Shown: piece by piece, positions 7,862 to 18,231 of the stretch | Numbering within the stretch: the stretch's first letter is position 1 | How the letters are laid out: each line of letters opens with the position of its first letter | Source: Selenomonadaceae bacterium | GTDB taxonomy: Bacteria; Bacillota; Negativicutes; Selenomonadales; Selenomonadaceae | Assembly (NCBI GenBank): GCA_017554235.1 | Contig: JAFZIV010000041.1 | Span: forward strand, 1 to 64,000 | Direction of reading: 5' to 3' | Length of the DNA stretch: 64,000 nt | Translations under genes and position numbers: made by a program | Notes under the pieces: generated by a model | Seen by the model: only the letters and a program-made list of their open reading frames with translations | What the model was told of the DNA's origin: nothing | The model's database searches: none

Positions 7862-9067
7862 TTATTCCGAAGTAAGGAAATCCAAAACATTTGTAACTTT
7901 AATGCCGTCATCAGAGTTGGTGGCATTTTCGTCCGACGTGATAACCCAACGCGCAAACAAATTTTTTATCGTTCGAAGAGGAGTATAGGCGGCGTCTTGA
8001 GCTTCTTCACTTTCAAGATTTTTTGCCGTCTTAATGTAAATTTTATCGCCCAAGTCACTGCGTTCAATCTGAAAAACGGTTGACTTGCCAACGCGAAAAA
8101 TGGTACAGCCGACTTCAAGCCTCAAAATTTCAAGGTAAACAAGGCATTCTAAAATTTCGTCCGTCAAAACCTGTTCGCCAATCATGAGAGTTTGATAACC
8201 CAAATCCACCGGAAAATATTTTGCCATACGAGGAATAGGCGTCCCGTCCCGCAAATCTATTACCGGCACAGCGTAAAACAGATAAGCTTTTCTTAACCGC
8301 TCAATATAATTTTCAATCGTCGTAACTTTCGGCGGGCGTTCGTCAAACATTTTCCGTAAACTGTTAAACGAATTTACTGCCCCGAACTGTGCGAAAATTT
8401 TTTTTGTCAAGTTAATCATCAGGTCGTAGTCAGTCATACCTACGCCGCTTAAAACGTCAGCCATAAGTGACGCCGAAAAATTACTTAACATCATCGAAGT
8501 TAAAGCCGATTCATTAGCACGCATTTGTACAGCGGCAGGCATTCCTCCGACTTTCAAATAAACTTCAAGGCGTTCCTTCAATGGTACTTCTTCGGAAAAT
8601 CTGTAGAAAATTTGAAACTCCTGAAAAGACAGCGGCAGAACATTTAAAAAAATAGGCAACGGATCGAAAAATTCTGTAAGGTCTTCTTCTGCAATTTCTA
8701 CCGAACTGGTTATGTAAATGTCGGCACCAAAAATATTTTTCACACCCGAAACTACCATTTGCCAATTCGGTATTCGCGCAGGTTCATCAAGCAACAAATA
8801 AGTTTTGCCCTGATCCGCAATCTGTGTGGAGATTAAATCAAAAAATTCTTCCGCGTCAATCAGCGTCCGAAATGTCAGCGCGTCAAGGTCTATCCGTACA
8901 ATATTTGCCCTTTTGACACCGCTTAGCAATAAACTTTGTGCAAACATATCAAGAATAGACGTTTTGCCGACTCCGCGTGCTCCTACCAAAATTTTTACTT
9001 CGTCGCGTTCAAGCAATCTGTTCAATCGATTCAAGTACAGCGGACGATGCAACAAACTCAAATTCAA
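7862..9067 (-). CDS. AAA_14/DUF4143-type P-loop ATPase
   Basis: 401 residues. Walker A is VGARGVGKTS (about 29-38), Walker B is YLLLDEPARIPNW, and the following VLPLSFQEF motif is typical of the AAA_14/DUF4143 family. The C-terminal part normally has PD-(D/E)XK-like residues; here the segment around FQIERSDLGDKIYIKT does not keep the usual EIDF...VEVK pattern. The family is widespread in anaerobes and its function is not established. The start is TTG 9067 with CGGAG four bases upstream. It is a monocistronic gene on the opposite strand to its neighbours. Confidence 0.8.
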   Translation of the reverse strand: MNLSLLHRPLYLNRLNRLLERDEVKILVGARGVGKTSILDMFAQSLLLSGVKRANIVRIDLDALTFRTLIDAEEFFDLISTQIADQGKTYLLLDEPARIPNWQMVVSGVKNIFGADIYITSSVEIAEEDLTEFFDPLPIFLNVLPLSFQEFQIFYRFSEEVPLKERLEVYLKVGGMPAAVQMRANESALTSMMLSNFSASLMADVLSGVGMTDYDLMINLTKKIFAQFGAVNSFNSLRKMFDERPPKVTTIENYIERLRKAYLFYAVPVIDLRDGTPIPRMAKYFPVDLGYQTLMIGEQVLTDEILECLVYLEILRLEVGCTIFRVGKSTVFQIERSDLGDKIYIKTAKNLESEEAQDAAYTPLRTIKNLFARWVITSDENATNSDDGIKVTNVLDFLTSE

Positions 9068-9264
9068 TCATCTCCGAAAAAAATTTCAATGTAAGTTATT
9101 TTACCGTAATTCTTAATTGAAGTAAACGAAATTTTATAAAATCCAGTTTTTAAAATTTTTATAGCAAATCTTCTCGTCGACGAAAGGATAAAAAAATTTT
9201 TTTAAGAAGGAATTTTTAACGCTTTATAGAAATATTTCTTAAAATTTCATTTTGGAGGATTATC

Positions 9265-9798
9265 ATGGCAGAACAAGATCAGAGTAGGCAAGAGGTTATT
9301 GATCGCTTAACAAAATCTATTGATGAAATTGTTAAGGCAATGGGCGTTGTCTATGATACAGTTAATAGAGTGGCGAAAAGCGCGAAAACTTTGGCGATAG
9401 CGGGACAAGAATCAATCAAGCAGGCAAAACTTTTGCAGGAAAAAAATTCCGATACCGTTAAGGTTATCGACTTCATTACAAACATTGCGGGACAAACTAA
9501 CTTGCTCGGTTTGAACGCGGCTATTGAAGCGGCCCGCGCAGGTGAACAGGGACGAGGATTCGCAGTTGTCGCTGAAGAAGTTCGTAAACTCGCTGAACAA
9601 TCTCGCGAAGCTACTGAAAAAATTCAGCTTACCCTTAATCAGATGAATGACGCCGTTACCGAAATTTCAAAGACTATCGAAAGTACCGGCGCAATCAGTC
9701 AGGAACAGGAAGCATCAACCGCAGAAATTACGCAGAACCTTTCACGCGCTCAAAAATTTGCTGACGAAATGAAACTTTATATCGAAAATATGAGATAA
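9265..9798 (+). CDS. Short soluble methyl-accepting chemotaxis-like protein
   Basis: 177 residues, only the cytoplasmic signalling hairpin. The nearly invariant tip [20 protein letters not shown] is followed by [18 protein letters not shown]. There are no membrane helices, HAMP or ligand domain, so it is far shorter than usual MCPs. Such forms could couple CheA/CheW to an unknown partner or act outside chemotaxis. ATG 9265 follows an SD TTTGGAGGA. The nearest downstream gene, mnmA, begins about 20 nt later and may be co-transcribed. No other chemotaxis genes are present. Confidence 0.85.
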   Translation: MAEQDQSRQEVIDRLTKSIDEIVKAMGVVYDTVNRVAKSAKTLAIAGQESIKQAKLLQEKNSDTVKVIDFITNIAGQTNLLGLNAAIEAARAGEQGRGFAVVAEEVRKLAEQSREATEKIQLTLNQMNDAVTEISKTIESTGAISQEQEASTAEITQNLSRAQKFADEMKLYIENMR

Positions 9799-9817
9799 GT
9801 TTTTTTTGGCAAGTCAG

Positions 9818-10849
9818 ATGAGAAAAAAAGTTGCCGTTGCGATGAGTGGCGGTGTGGACAGTTCCTTGACGGCGGCACTTTTGCTTGAACGCGGATTTGA
9901 AGTTGTCGGCGTAACTATGCAACTTGATGATGATTTTTCCGCACAAGATGCTAAATCTGTTGCAAGTCATCTGGGGATTGTTCATTACGTTGCCGATTTT
10001 CGCGAAATTTTTCGGACGGAAATTGAAGATTATTTTGTAGCCGAGTATCTGCGCGGGCGGACGCCTAATCCTTGTGTACGTTGTAATAAAAAAATTAAAT
10101 TTGGTAAGTTGCTCGACTTTGCGAAAAGTATCGGCGCGGATTATTTGGCGACGGGGCATTATGCGCGAATAGTTTTTGAAGACGGCAAATTTAAACTAAA
10201 AAAAGGCGTTGACCTTAAGAAAGATCAATCCTATGTGCTGTACAATTTGACGGCGGAAAATCTTTCACGAATAATTTTTCCATTAGGCGAATTTTCAAAA
10301 ACTGAAACGCGGGAGCTTGCAGAAAAATTGAAGTTGCCGGTTGCCAATAAGCCTGACAGTCAAGAAATTTGTTTTATACCTAACGACGATTACAAAGATT
10401 TTATTTCGCGCCGCGCAGGTGACGTTGACGCATTGAAGGCGGGCGATATTGTCAACACGTCGGGAAAAGTTTTAGGCAGTCACAACGGCGTTGCAAATTA
10501 CACAATCGGACAACGTAAAGGCTTGGGCATTGCCGCCGAGTATCCGCTGTATGTAGTGCGTATCGATGTTGAGAATCATCAAGTTGTGGTTGGAAAGTCT
10601 GAAGAACTTTTTTCAGATGAATTAACGGCGGATAATGTTCATTGGATTTATAAGCCTGAAAATTTTCCTGCGAAGTTGCAAGCCAAAATTCGATACGGTT
10701 TTAGAGTATCTGATTGTACGGTTGAAAGTTTTGGTGACAATTTACACGTGACATTTAATGAACCGCAACGCGCCATTACTAAAGGACAGTCGATAGTTTT
10801 TTATGACGGCGATGAACTTTTAGGCGGCGGAATTATCAGCGGTCAGTGA
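9818..10849 (+). CDS. mnmA: tRNA-specific 2-thiouridylase MnmA
   Basis: 343 residues. It catalyses 2-thiolation of U34 in tRNA-Lys, Glu and Gln, using ATP and a sulfur relay. The ATP-pyrophosphatase P-loop AMSGGVDSS is near the N-terminus. The first catalytic cysteine lies in RTPNPCVRCN, the second in SQEICFIP, and ATGHYAR and NYTIGQRKGL are also present. I choose ATG 9818 because the family starts just before the P-loop; an in-frame TTG at 9806 is possible, and neither has a strong SD. A terminator follows at 10878. Confidence 0.93.
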   Translation: MRKKVAVAMSGGVDSSLTAALLLERGFEVVGVTMQLDDDFSAQDAKSVASHLGIVHYVADFREIFRTEIEDYFVAEYLRGRTPNPCVRCNKKIKFGKLLDFAKSIGADYLATGHYARIVFEDGKFKLKKGVDLKKDQSYVLYNLTAENLSRIIFPLGEFSKTETRELAEKLKLPVANKPDSQEICFIPNDDYKDFISRRAGDVDALKAGDIVNTSGKVLGSHNGVANYTIGQRKGLGIAAEYPLYVVRIDVENHQVVVGKSEELFSDELTADNVHWIYKPENFPAKLQAKIRYGFRVSDCTVESFGDNLHVTFNEPQRAITKGQSIVFYDGDELLGGGIISGQ

Positions 10850-10877
10850 AAAGTTATCAATGGTCAGAATTTTTTAA

Positions 10878-10903
10878 GCGTCCGTATTGGGCGCAATTTT
10901 TTT
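10878..10903 (+). terminator. Rho-independent terminator after mnmA
   Basis: Stem GCGTCC/GGGCGC with one G-U pair, loop GTATT, then a run of T residues after AA. It lies just upstream of the SD of the next gene, so it could also act as an attenuator. Confidence 0.7.
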
Positions 10904-10919
10904 GTAAAGGTGCAAAATT

Positions 10920-12275
10920 TTGAAACGCTTAAATGACGTTATACTTCAAGAAGTTTTCAAATTCAGAAGTACGCAAATCATTATTTTTAGTTTCGTACTG
11001 ATGATTTTTTTTGGAACAATACTTTTAATGTTGCCGATAAGCACAACGGACTGGCAGGGTCTTCACCCAATCGACGCGCTATTTACATCAACATCAGCGT
11101 CTTGTGTCTGCGGCTTGACGGTTGTCGACGTACACAACGATTTAACTTTTTTTGGTCAAGTCGTAATGCTGTTTCTAATGCAAATTGGCGGACTCGGCAT
11201 AATGACGCTCGCAACTTTGGTCGTTCACACAATGGGCTACCGATTTCAAATGAAAGAAAGTTTATTGGTACAAGAATCACTAAATCAAGGCGGACAAGCA
11301 GGAATTTTCGACTTGATTAAGCGAATTATAATGTACACTTTCGCGATTGAAGGCTTCTTCGCGATATTGCTTGCGATTCATTTTTATCCTGAATTTGGAT
11401 TCAGCGCGATTGGTTACGGAATTTTTCATTCAGTGTCGGCATTTTGTAACGCAGGCTTTGATTTATTTGGAAATTACGACAGCCTTTGTAAACGCAACGA
11501 TGATTATTTTTTGATGACTTGCTTAGGTATGCTGATAATTTTGGGCGGCATTGGCTTTACGGTTATTTACGATTTTATACACAAGCGAAGTTGGAGAAAA
11601 TTTTCTCTGCACACAAAAATTGTCGTAATTGTCAACGTCATAATGATTTTCGCAGGAGCGATATTATTATTTCTGCTTGAATACGATAACCCGGCGACGA
11701 TTGCAAATATGGACGTAGGTGGCAAATTCGCTAGTACACTATTTACGTCAGTCGCCTGCAGGACGGCGGGAATTAATACCTTCGATTTGGCATCTACGGA
11801 ACAAATTTCACAGTTTACGATGATAGTTTTAATGTTTATCGGCGCATCGCCTTTATCAACGGGCGGCGGAATAAAATCCACAACAATTTTTATAATCGTA
11901 ATGTCAATGTGGGCGGTCTTTAGCGGCAAAAATGAAATTGTAATTTTCGGTAGAAGAATCCCTCAAAAATTAAGAGATCAAGCGTTTGCGATATTTACAA
12001 TGGGAACAATTTGGGTCGTAACGTCAGGAATAATTTTATCAATTATCGACGGAGAAGTTCATTCGTTGCTGGAAGTAATCTTTGAAACGGTATCAGGTTT
12101 CGGCACTGTAGGAATGGGCATTGGAATTACAAATGAATGGGATATTTTAGGCAAATTAATTTTATCGTTGACGATGTTGGTCGGAAGGGTCGGAATAATG
12201 ACTTTTATGTTGGCTTTGATTAAGCAAAAATCTACGCTGATAAAATATCCTGCAGAAAATGTTATGATTGGATAG
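10920..12275 (+). CDS. ktrB: KtrB-type potassium transporter membrane subunit
   Basis: 451 residues, polytopic, SKT superfamily. Pore-loop segments are TSTSASCVCGLTVVD, HSVSAFCNAGFDLFG, TSVACRTAGINTFD and ETVSGFGTVGMGI, with SPLSTGGGIKSTT as the family signature. It imports K+ together with the RCK subunit encoded directly downstream. The start is TTG 10920 with AAAGGTG about nine bases upstream. The stop overlaps the SD region of ktrA (12286), so the two are one operon. It differs clearly from the TrkH at 3139, so the genome has two such channels. Confidence 0.9.
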   Translation: MKRLNDVILQEVFKFRSTQIIIFSFVLMIFFGTILLMLPISTTDWQGLHPIDALFTSTSASCVCGLTVVDVHNDLTFFGQVVMLFLMQIGGLGIMTLATLVVHTMGYRFQMKESLLVQESLNQGGQAGIFDLIKRIIMYTFAIEGFFAILLAIHFYPEFGFSAIGYGIFHSVSAFCNAGFDLFGNYDSLCKRNDDYFLMTCLGMLIILGGIGFTVIYDFIHKRSWRKFSLHTKIVVIVNVIMIFAGAILLFLLEYDNPATIANMDVGGKFASTLFTSVACRTAGINTFDLASTEQISQFTMIVLMFIGASPLSTGGGIKSTTIFIIVMSMWAVFSGKNEIVIFGRRIPQKLRDQAFAIFTMGTIWVVTSGIILSIIDGEVHSLLEVIFETVSGFGTVGMGIGITNEWDILGKLILSLTMLVGRVGIMTFMLALIKQKSTLIKYPAENVMIG

Positions 12276-12285
12276 AGGTGATGAA

Positions 12286-12948
12286 ATGGCGAAAAAAAAA
12301 CAATTTGCGGTACTTGGTCTTGGGCGATTTGGAAGAAACGTTGCTCTGACTCTTGAAACGATGGGCTACGACGTTTTAGGAGTTGATAAGGATGAAAGCA
12401 TTGTAGAAGATTTAGCGGAAGATTTAACGCACGTCGTAAGCTTTGATATAAGAGATGAACGGGCGTTGACGCAGGCGGGCATTGCGAATTGTGATACGGT
12501 AATCATAGCGTCTGCTAATCTTGAGGCAAGTTTGATGGCAACAATGCTGTGCAAGGAAATGGACATAGCGGAAATTATTGTTAAGGCGATTGACGAGCGT
12601 CACGCGGGAATGGCGCGGCGACTCGGTGCAACGCAGGTAATTTTTTCTGAACGTGACACTGCGCGGCGACTTGCAATGCATTTAGTATCGAACAACGCCG
12701 TTGATTACATTGAAATTGCTGGTAACATAAAAGTTTTGAGTTTGATTGCGCCAAAAAGTATCGTTGGAAAAAATCTGATACAGGCGAATCTGCGAGCCGC
12801 CTACAATGTAAATGTTATTGCGATAATTCATAACAGAGAAACAATTGTAACGCCACCGCCGACATATGTTTTTGAGGAAGGCGACAAAATTTTCTTGGTA
12901 GGAACTCCAGCCGCCTTAAAGAAATTTGAACAAAGTTTTGACAGCTGA
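12286..12948 (+). CDS. ktrA: KtrA/TrkA RCK-domain potassium uptake regulator
   Basis: 220 residues. An N-terminal Rossmann RCK_N domain carries the nucleotide motif VLGLGRFGRNVA, followed by an RCK_C domain from about residue 140 (KSIVGKNLIQANLR, then VFEEGDKIFLVG). In the family it forms an octameric ring that gates KtrB on binding ATP or ADP; many RCK_C domains bind c-di-AMP. Start ATG 12286 follows AGAGGTGATG; an upstream in-frame TTG lies inside ktrB and is rejected. A bidirectional terminator follows. Confidence 0.93.
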   Translation: MAKKKQFAVLGLGRFGRNVALTLETMGYDVLGVDKDESIVEDLAEDLTHVVSFDIRDERALTQAGIANCDTVIIASANLEASLMATMLCKEMDIAEIIVKAIDERHAGMARRLGATQVIFSERDTARRLAMHLVSNNAVDYIEIAGNIKVLSLIAPKSIVGKNLIQANLRAAYNVNVIAIIHNRETIVTPPPTYVFEEGDKIFLVGTPAALKKFEQSFDS

Positions 12949-12964
12949 AAATTTTCTACAACTA

Positions 12965-13004
12965 AAAAATCCCTCGACATAAAACAATCGGGGGATTTTT
13001 ATTT
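12965..13004. terminator. Bidirectional terminator between ktrA and glyA
   Basis: A 13-bp stem (12965-12977 with 12988-13000) is flanked by A-run and T-run on either side, so it can stop both converging transcripts. Confidence 0.85.
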
Positions 13005-13027
13005 TTGTTGGAATTAACTTCTAAAGT

Positions 13028-14257
13028 TTAGTACAGCGGATATTTTTCACAGAGAGCGGCAACACGTTCACGAGCCTGAACTTTTTTATCTTCGTCGCTA
13101 GGATTGTTCAAAACCAACGCGATAATGTCCGCAACTTCTGCCATATCATTTTCTTTAAAGCCGCGTGTCGTCAACGCAGGACTACCTAACCTAAGTCCGC
13201 TTGTCACAAATGGGCTGCGCGGTTCAAACGGAATTGTATTTTTATTAGCGGTGATATTAACTTCGTCCAAAACATTCTGCGCTTCCTTGCCGGTAATATT
13301 TTTACTCGTCAAGTCAACCAACATTAAATGATTGTCCGTTCCGCCTGAAACAATTCTAAATCCGTCAGCAGAAAGTTTATCGGCAAGTACTTTAGCATTT
13401 TTGATAATCTGCGCGGCATATTCCTTAAACGCAGGTTGAAGAGCCTCACCGAGTGCAACAGCTTTAGCCGCAATGACGTGCATTAAAGGTCCGCCTTGAA
13501 TGCCGGGAAAAATCGCTTTATTGAACTGTTTGCCAAATTCAGCGTCTTTGCAAAGAATCATACCGCCACGAGGTCCGCGCAGAGTTTTATGCGTCGTTGT
13601 CGTGACAACATCAGCGTAGGGAATGGGATCTGGGTGCAAACCTGCCGCTACAAGCCCTGCAATGTGCGCCATATCAACGAGCAAGTACGCGCCAACTTTC
13701 TTTGCAATGTCCGCAAAACGTTCAAAGTCAAGCGTTCTAGCATAAGCAGACGCGCCAGCTACAATCAATTTAGGTTGACATTCCCGCGCAGTTTTTTCTA
13801 AGGCGTCATAGTCAATCATTTCAGTTTCACGGCTTACACCGTAGGGAACAATCTTAAAATATTTTCCGCTCATATTAACGGGACTTCCGTGCGTCAAGTG
13901 TCCGCCGTCAGTTAAATTCATTCCCATAACCGTATCGCCCGGCGTCAACAGCGCGAAGAATACTGCCATATTAGCCTGCGCTCCTGAATGCGGTTGAACG
14001 TTTGCATATTCCGCATTAAAAAGTTTTTTAGCACGGTCAATGGCAAGTTGCTCTACCACGTCAACAAATTCACATCCGCCGTAATAACGCTTGCCGGGAT
14101 AACCTTCCGCATATTTGTTGGTTAAAACACTTCCCTGCGCTTCCAAAACTTGACGGCTTACAATATTTTCAGACGCAATAAGCTCCAACTTTGTGCGCTG
14201 TCTGTTCAGTTCATTATCAATCGCCTGAAAAACGGCGTCATCTCTCTCAAAATTCAT
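13028..14257 (-). CDS. glyA: Serine hydroxymethyltransferase
   Basis: 409 residues, the usual length for bacterial SHMT. It interconverts serine and glycine with tetrahydrofolate using PLP. Diagnostic motifs: LIASENIVS near the start, [25 protein letters not shown], and the PLP lysine in [17 protein letters not shown] 14257 is preceded by an SD GGAGG. The flavin-reductase gene lies 21 bases upstream on the same strand and could be co-transcribed. Confidence 0.97.
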   Translation of the reverse strand: MNFERDDAVFQAIDNELNRQRTKLELIASENIVSRQVLEAQGSVLTNKYAEGYPGKRYYGGCEFVDVVEQLAIDRAKKLFNAEYANVQPHSGAQANMAVFFALLTPGDTVMGMNLTDGGHLTHGSPVNMSGKYFKIVPYGVSRETEMIDYDALEKTARECQPKLIVAGASAYARTLDFERFADIAKKVGAYLLVDMAHIAGLVAAGLHPDPIPYADVVTTTTHKTLRGPRGGMILCKDAEFGKQFNKAIFPGIQGGPLMHVIAAKAVALGEALQPAFKEYAAQIIKNAKVLADKLSADGFRIVSGGTDNHLMLVDLTSKNITGKEAQNVLDEVNITANKNTIPFEPRSPFVTSGLRLGSPALTTRGFKENDMAEVADIIALVLNNPSDEDKKVQARERVAALCEKYPLY

Positions 14258-14278
14258 TTTCTAACCTCCAAAATTTTT

Positions 14279-14812
14279 TTATTCTTCAATAATGTACGAC
14301 TTCAAAATTTCGCCGTAATAAGCAATGTGTGCACCGCCGTACTCATCTAATTTGGCGGGATAAAATTTTTCAAACTTACGGGAAATTTCTTTAACGGGTT
14401 GAATCTGCTGGAAAACTACGCGACATTCAAGAGTTAAAGGCAACTCCTTAATTGCGGGCGGACGAACAATTTCAGCGTCGACGAGGGTAACTCCTGCCTG
14501 TGCAAGTTTGTCAACGTCACGACCACTTTTACTGCCGCAAATTCCTATAGCCTTTGTTGCCTGCTTAGAAAATTTTTCACCGTAGGGAACGCAAACCGTA
14601 AATTCGCCTATGCGGTCAATCAGTTCACGAGTAAAACGCCCTTCACGAACGTAAACTGCAAAAATCGGCACGCCCCATTCAATGCCCAACGTCGCCCAAC
14701 CTATTGTCATGGCGTTGACGCAATCTTCGGCTTCACTTACAAGCAAAATTCCTTTCGGCAATGCCTTAAAAATTTCGCCCGCGTAATCAAACGCGTTAAT
14801 CTCTTTCTTCAA
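14279..14812 (-). CDS. Flavin reductase-like FMN-binding protein
   Basis: 177 residues. The pattern MTIGWATLGIEWGVPIFAVYVR and the later TVCVPYG match the flavin reductase-like split-barrel family (HpaC/FlaRed-type), which binds FMN. The physiological electron acceptor cannot be deduced. The start is TTG 14812, with GGAAG seven bases upstream. It precedes glyA on the same strand. Confidence 0.82.
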   Translation of the reverse strand: MKKEINAFDYAGEIFKALPKGILLVSEAEDCVNAMTIGWATLGIEWGVPIFAVYVREGRFTRELIDRIGEFTVCVPYGEKFSKQATKAIGICGSKSGRDVDKLAQAGVTLVDAEIVRPPAIKELPLTLECRVVFQQIQPVKEISRKFEKFYPAKLDEYGGAHIAYYGEILKSYIIEE

Positions 14813-14924
14813 ATTAAAACTTCCTTTCAGATTTTCTAAAAGACGCTGACTATTTTACCACATTTTGAAAAATTTTGTGCTTAAAAATTTTTGCTATGAT
14901 ATAATCAAATTTGAGGTGGATTTT

Positions 14925-15737
14925 ATGATTGATTATGGATTAAAAAATAAAGTTGCTTTAATTACCGGCGCGAATAATCCGCAGGGAATAGGAGCAACGA
15001 CAGCCATTTCATTTGCTCGTGAAGGCGCGAAAGTTGTTTTGGTTTACAAAAAAATTTTTAGGCAGTTTGATAAAAACAAAATTGATAAAAACGGTGTTGA
15101 TAAATATTATGCGGCAAATTCAGGGAATGCAGATATTGTTGAAAGTCAACTTAAAAAAATGAACGCTGATTATATTATTTTGGAAAGCGATATTTCTGAT
15201 GAAGATTCAGTAAAAAAGATTTATTCGACAGTTATTGAGCAATACGGAAGAATTGATATTCTAATTAACAATGCCGCTGTTGATGATGAAAACGGATTTG
15301 ACACGATAGAAAAAATTACAAAAAATGTTATTGATGAAACTTTTGCGGTAAATGTTCGCGGAAATATTTTGATGATGAGAGAATTTATAAAAAATCGCGG
15401 CGATTATGGAAGGATTATAAATATTTCTACAGACGCGGCGCAAATTTTTGCCGGACAAATTACATATGGAGCGAGTAAAGCAACTTTGGAGGCACTTACG
15501 CGGAGCATTGCGCTTGAGGTAGCCAAATATGGCATTACAGTAAATTGCGTTGCACCCGGTCCGACTCAAACAGGTTGGATTGATGAAAATTTAGAAAAAA
15601 ATGTAGTTCCGTTAATTCCGCTTAGAAAATTGATTCAACCTGAAGATATTGCAGATACGATTTTATTTTTGGCAAGTGAACAGGCACGAATGATTACAGG
15701 ACAAGTCATAAAAGTTTCCGGCGGACATGCAATATAA
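14925..15737 (+). CDS. Short-chain dehydrogenase/reductase
   Basis: 270 residues, classical SDR fold. The coenzyme motif TGANNPQGIGA has an insertion relative to TGxxxGIG; NNAA is present at about residue 110, and the catalytic Y-x3-K is in TYGASK with the preceding Ser in NIST. The C-terminal GQVIKVSGG is typical of FabG-like enzymes. The substrate is unknown; annotation as 3-oxoacyl-ACP reductase would be a guess. ATG 14925 follows GAGGTGG. The 3' end faces the lipoprotein gene only five bases away. Confidence 0.85.
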   Translation: MIDYGLKNKVALITGANNPQGIGATTAISFAREGAKVVLVYKKIFRQFDKNKIDKNGVDKYYAANSGNADIVESQLKKMNADYIILESDISDEDSVKKIYSTVIEQYGRIDILINNAAVDDENGFDTIEKITKNVIDETFAVNVRGNILMMREFIKNRGDYGRIINISTDAAQIFAGQITYGASKATLEALTRSIALEVAKYGITVNCVAPGPTQTGWIDENLEKNVVPLIPLRKLIQPEDIADTILFLASEQARMITGQVIKVSGGHAI

Positions 15738-15742
15738 AATTT

Positions 15743-16672
15743 TTAATTGCTGACTAAATCACGTACAAGGCGCACTGCTTCAGGATAACGAAGGGCAGGA
15801 CTTAACAAAAATAAATCTTGTGGCAGGTAGTAAACGCGATTATTTTTTATCGCTCCAATCGTCTGCCAAGCGGAATTTTCGGCGATAGTCTGTTGCATAT
15901 TTGATTTAATGTCGTCAATATTTCCCATACTCGTTACAAAAATTATTTCGGGATTCTGCGCGGCAAGCGTTTCCATACTGTACGGCGCGGCATCGGGATT
16001 ATTTTCAAGCGGCGTCGTACCTGCGGCGACATTTTCCCAACCAAACATTTTTACGACGCAACCTGCAATACTTCCGTCAAGTTGAACGGTTAAACCCTGC
16101 GCGGTGCTGTGAAGAATAGCGACGCGGAATTTTTCTTTAGGCGCACTGTCGAAGATATTTTTAATTTCGGCGTCCATATTATTCACAATCTCATTACCCT
16201 TGTCAACGTTGCCGGTAAGTTGCGAAAAAATTTTCACTTCGCGTTTTACGTCGTCATAAGTTTTCATATTCAGCACAAGCGCGGAAATATTATTTGCGTC
16301 AAGCACGCTCAAAAGTTTTTCATTCATACCTTTGTTGAGGATAACCAAATCAGGTGCGCAAGCTAAAAGTTTTTCAACGTCAATTTGGTAAACGTTTCCA
16401 ATTTCGGAAATATTTTTCGCCCAATCAGGCGTATTTGTTTTAGACGAGGGACGCCCAACGATATTTCCGCCGACTTCGTGAAGTGGTTCAAGGAATGACG
16501 CAGAAGTTACGACGATTCTTTCAGGTTTATTTGCAATGTAAACTTTTCTGTCTGCGTCGTCATCGATTATCGCGAAAACTTTATCGGGAACAGATTCAAC
16601 TTTATCATTGCCGCAACCCGTCATAAAAAAAATTACGGCGACAACTGAAATTAGACTAAAAAATTTTTTCAA
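15743..16672 (-). CDS. ABC transporter substrate-binding lipoprotein (iron-chelate/cobalamin type)
   Basis: 309 residues. Residues 1-22 are a lipoprotein signal ending in the lipobox MTGC. The mature protein has the class III binding-protein (BtuF/FepB/TroA) pattern: KPERIVVTSASFLEPLHEVG near the N-terminus, a long connecting helix, and IIFVTSMG in the second lobe. It probably binds a siderophore, haem or cobalamin at the outer face of the membrane. Start is TTG 16672 with GTGGGG eight bases upstream and a TATAAT at about 16697. No permease or ATPase gene is adjacent, so it is an orphan. Confidence 0.83.
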   Translation of the reverse strand: MKKFFSLISVVAVIFFMTGCGNDKVESVPDKVFAIIDDDADRKVYIANKPERIVVTSASFLEPLHEVGGNIVGRPSSKTNTPDWAKNISEIGNVYQIDVEKLLACAPDLVILNKGMNEKLLSVLDANNISALVLNMKTYDDVKREVKIFSQLTGNVDKGNEIVNNMDAEIKNIFDSAPKEKFRVAILHSTAQGLTVQLDGSIAGCVVKMFGWENVAAGTTPLENNPDAAPYSMETLAAQNPEIIFVTSMGNIDDIKSNMQQTIAENSAWQTIGAIKNNRVYYLPQDLFLLSPALRYPEAVRLVRDLVSN

Positions 16673-16710
16673 TGAAAATACCCCACTTTCGACAAGATTA
16701 TAACACAATC

Positions 16711-16745
16711 AAAAAATCGGTCAGAAAAATTTTCTCCAACCGATT
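16711..16745 (-). terminator. Rho-independent terminator after gdhA
   Basis: Stem AATCGGT/ACCGATT (16715-16721 with 16739-16745), followed on the minus strand by a T-run. It lies just upstream of the promoter of the lipoprotein gene. Confidence 0.8.
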
Positions 16746-16777
16746 CAGTTTTTATTGGATTAATCTAAAATAACAGA

Positions 16778-18151
<1,374 letters not shown>

Positions 18152-18231
18152 CTACGAAGGAATTTTAACATATTATAAAAAATTTGTATAGTAGCCCTAA
18201 TAAAAAATATTCAGTATACATATTTGAAGTT

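Noticed and set aside
7768-7956. Small minus-strand frame next to the DUF4143 ATPase end, with a coding-like tail
   Set aside because: It overlaps the true C-terminus in another frame and has no SD; possibly residue of a frameshifted longer tail, but not supportable.
10847-10870. Fourth copy of the heptanucleotide repeat after mnmA
   Set aside because: Only two loose GGTCAG units are present, with no 7-bp phase, so it is noted but not annotated.
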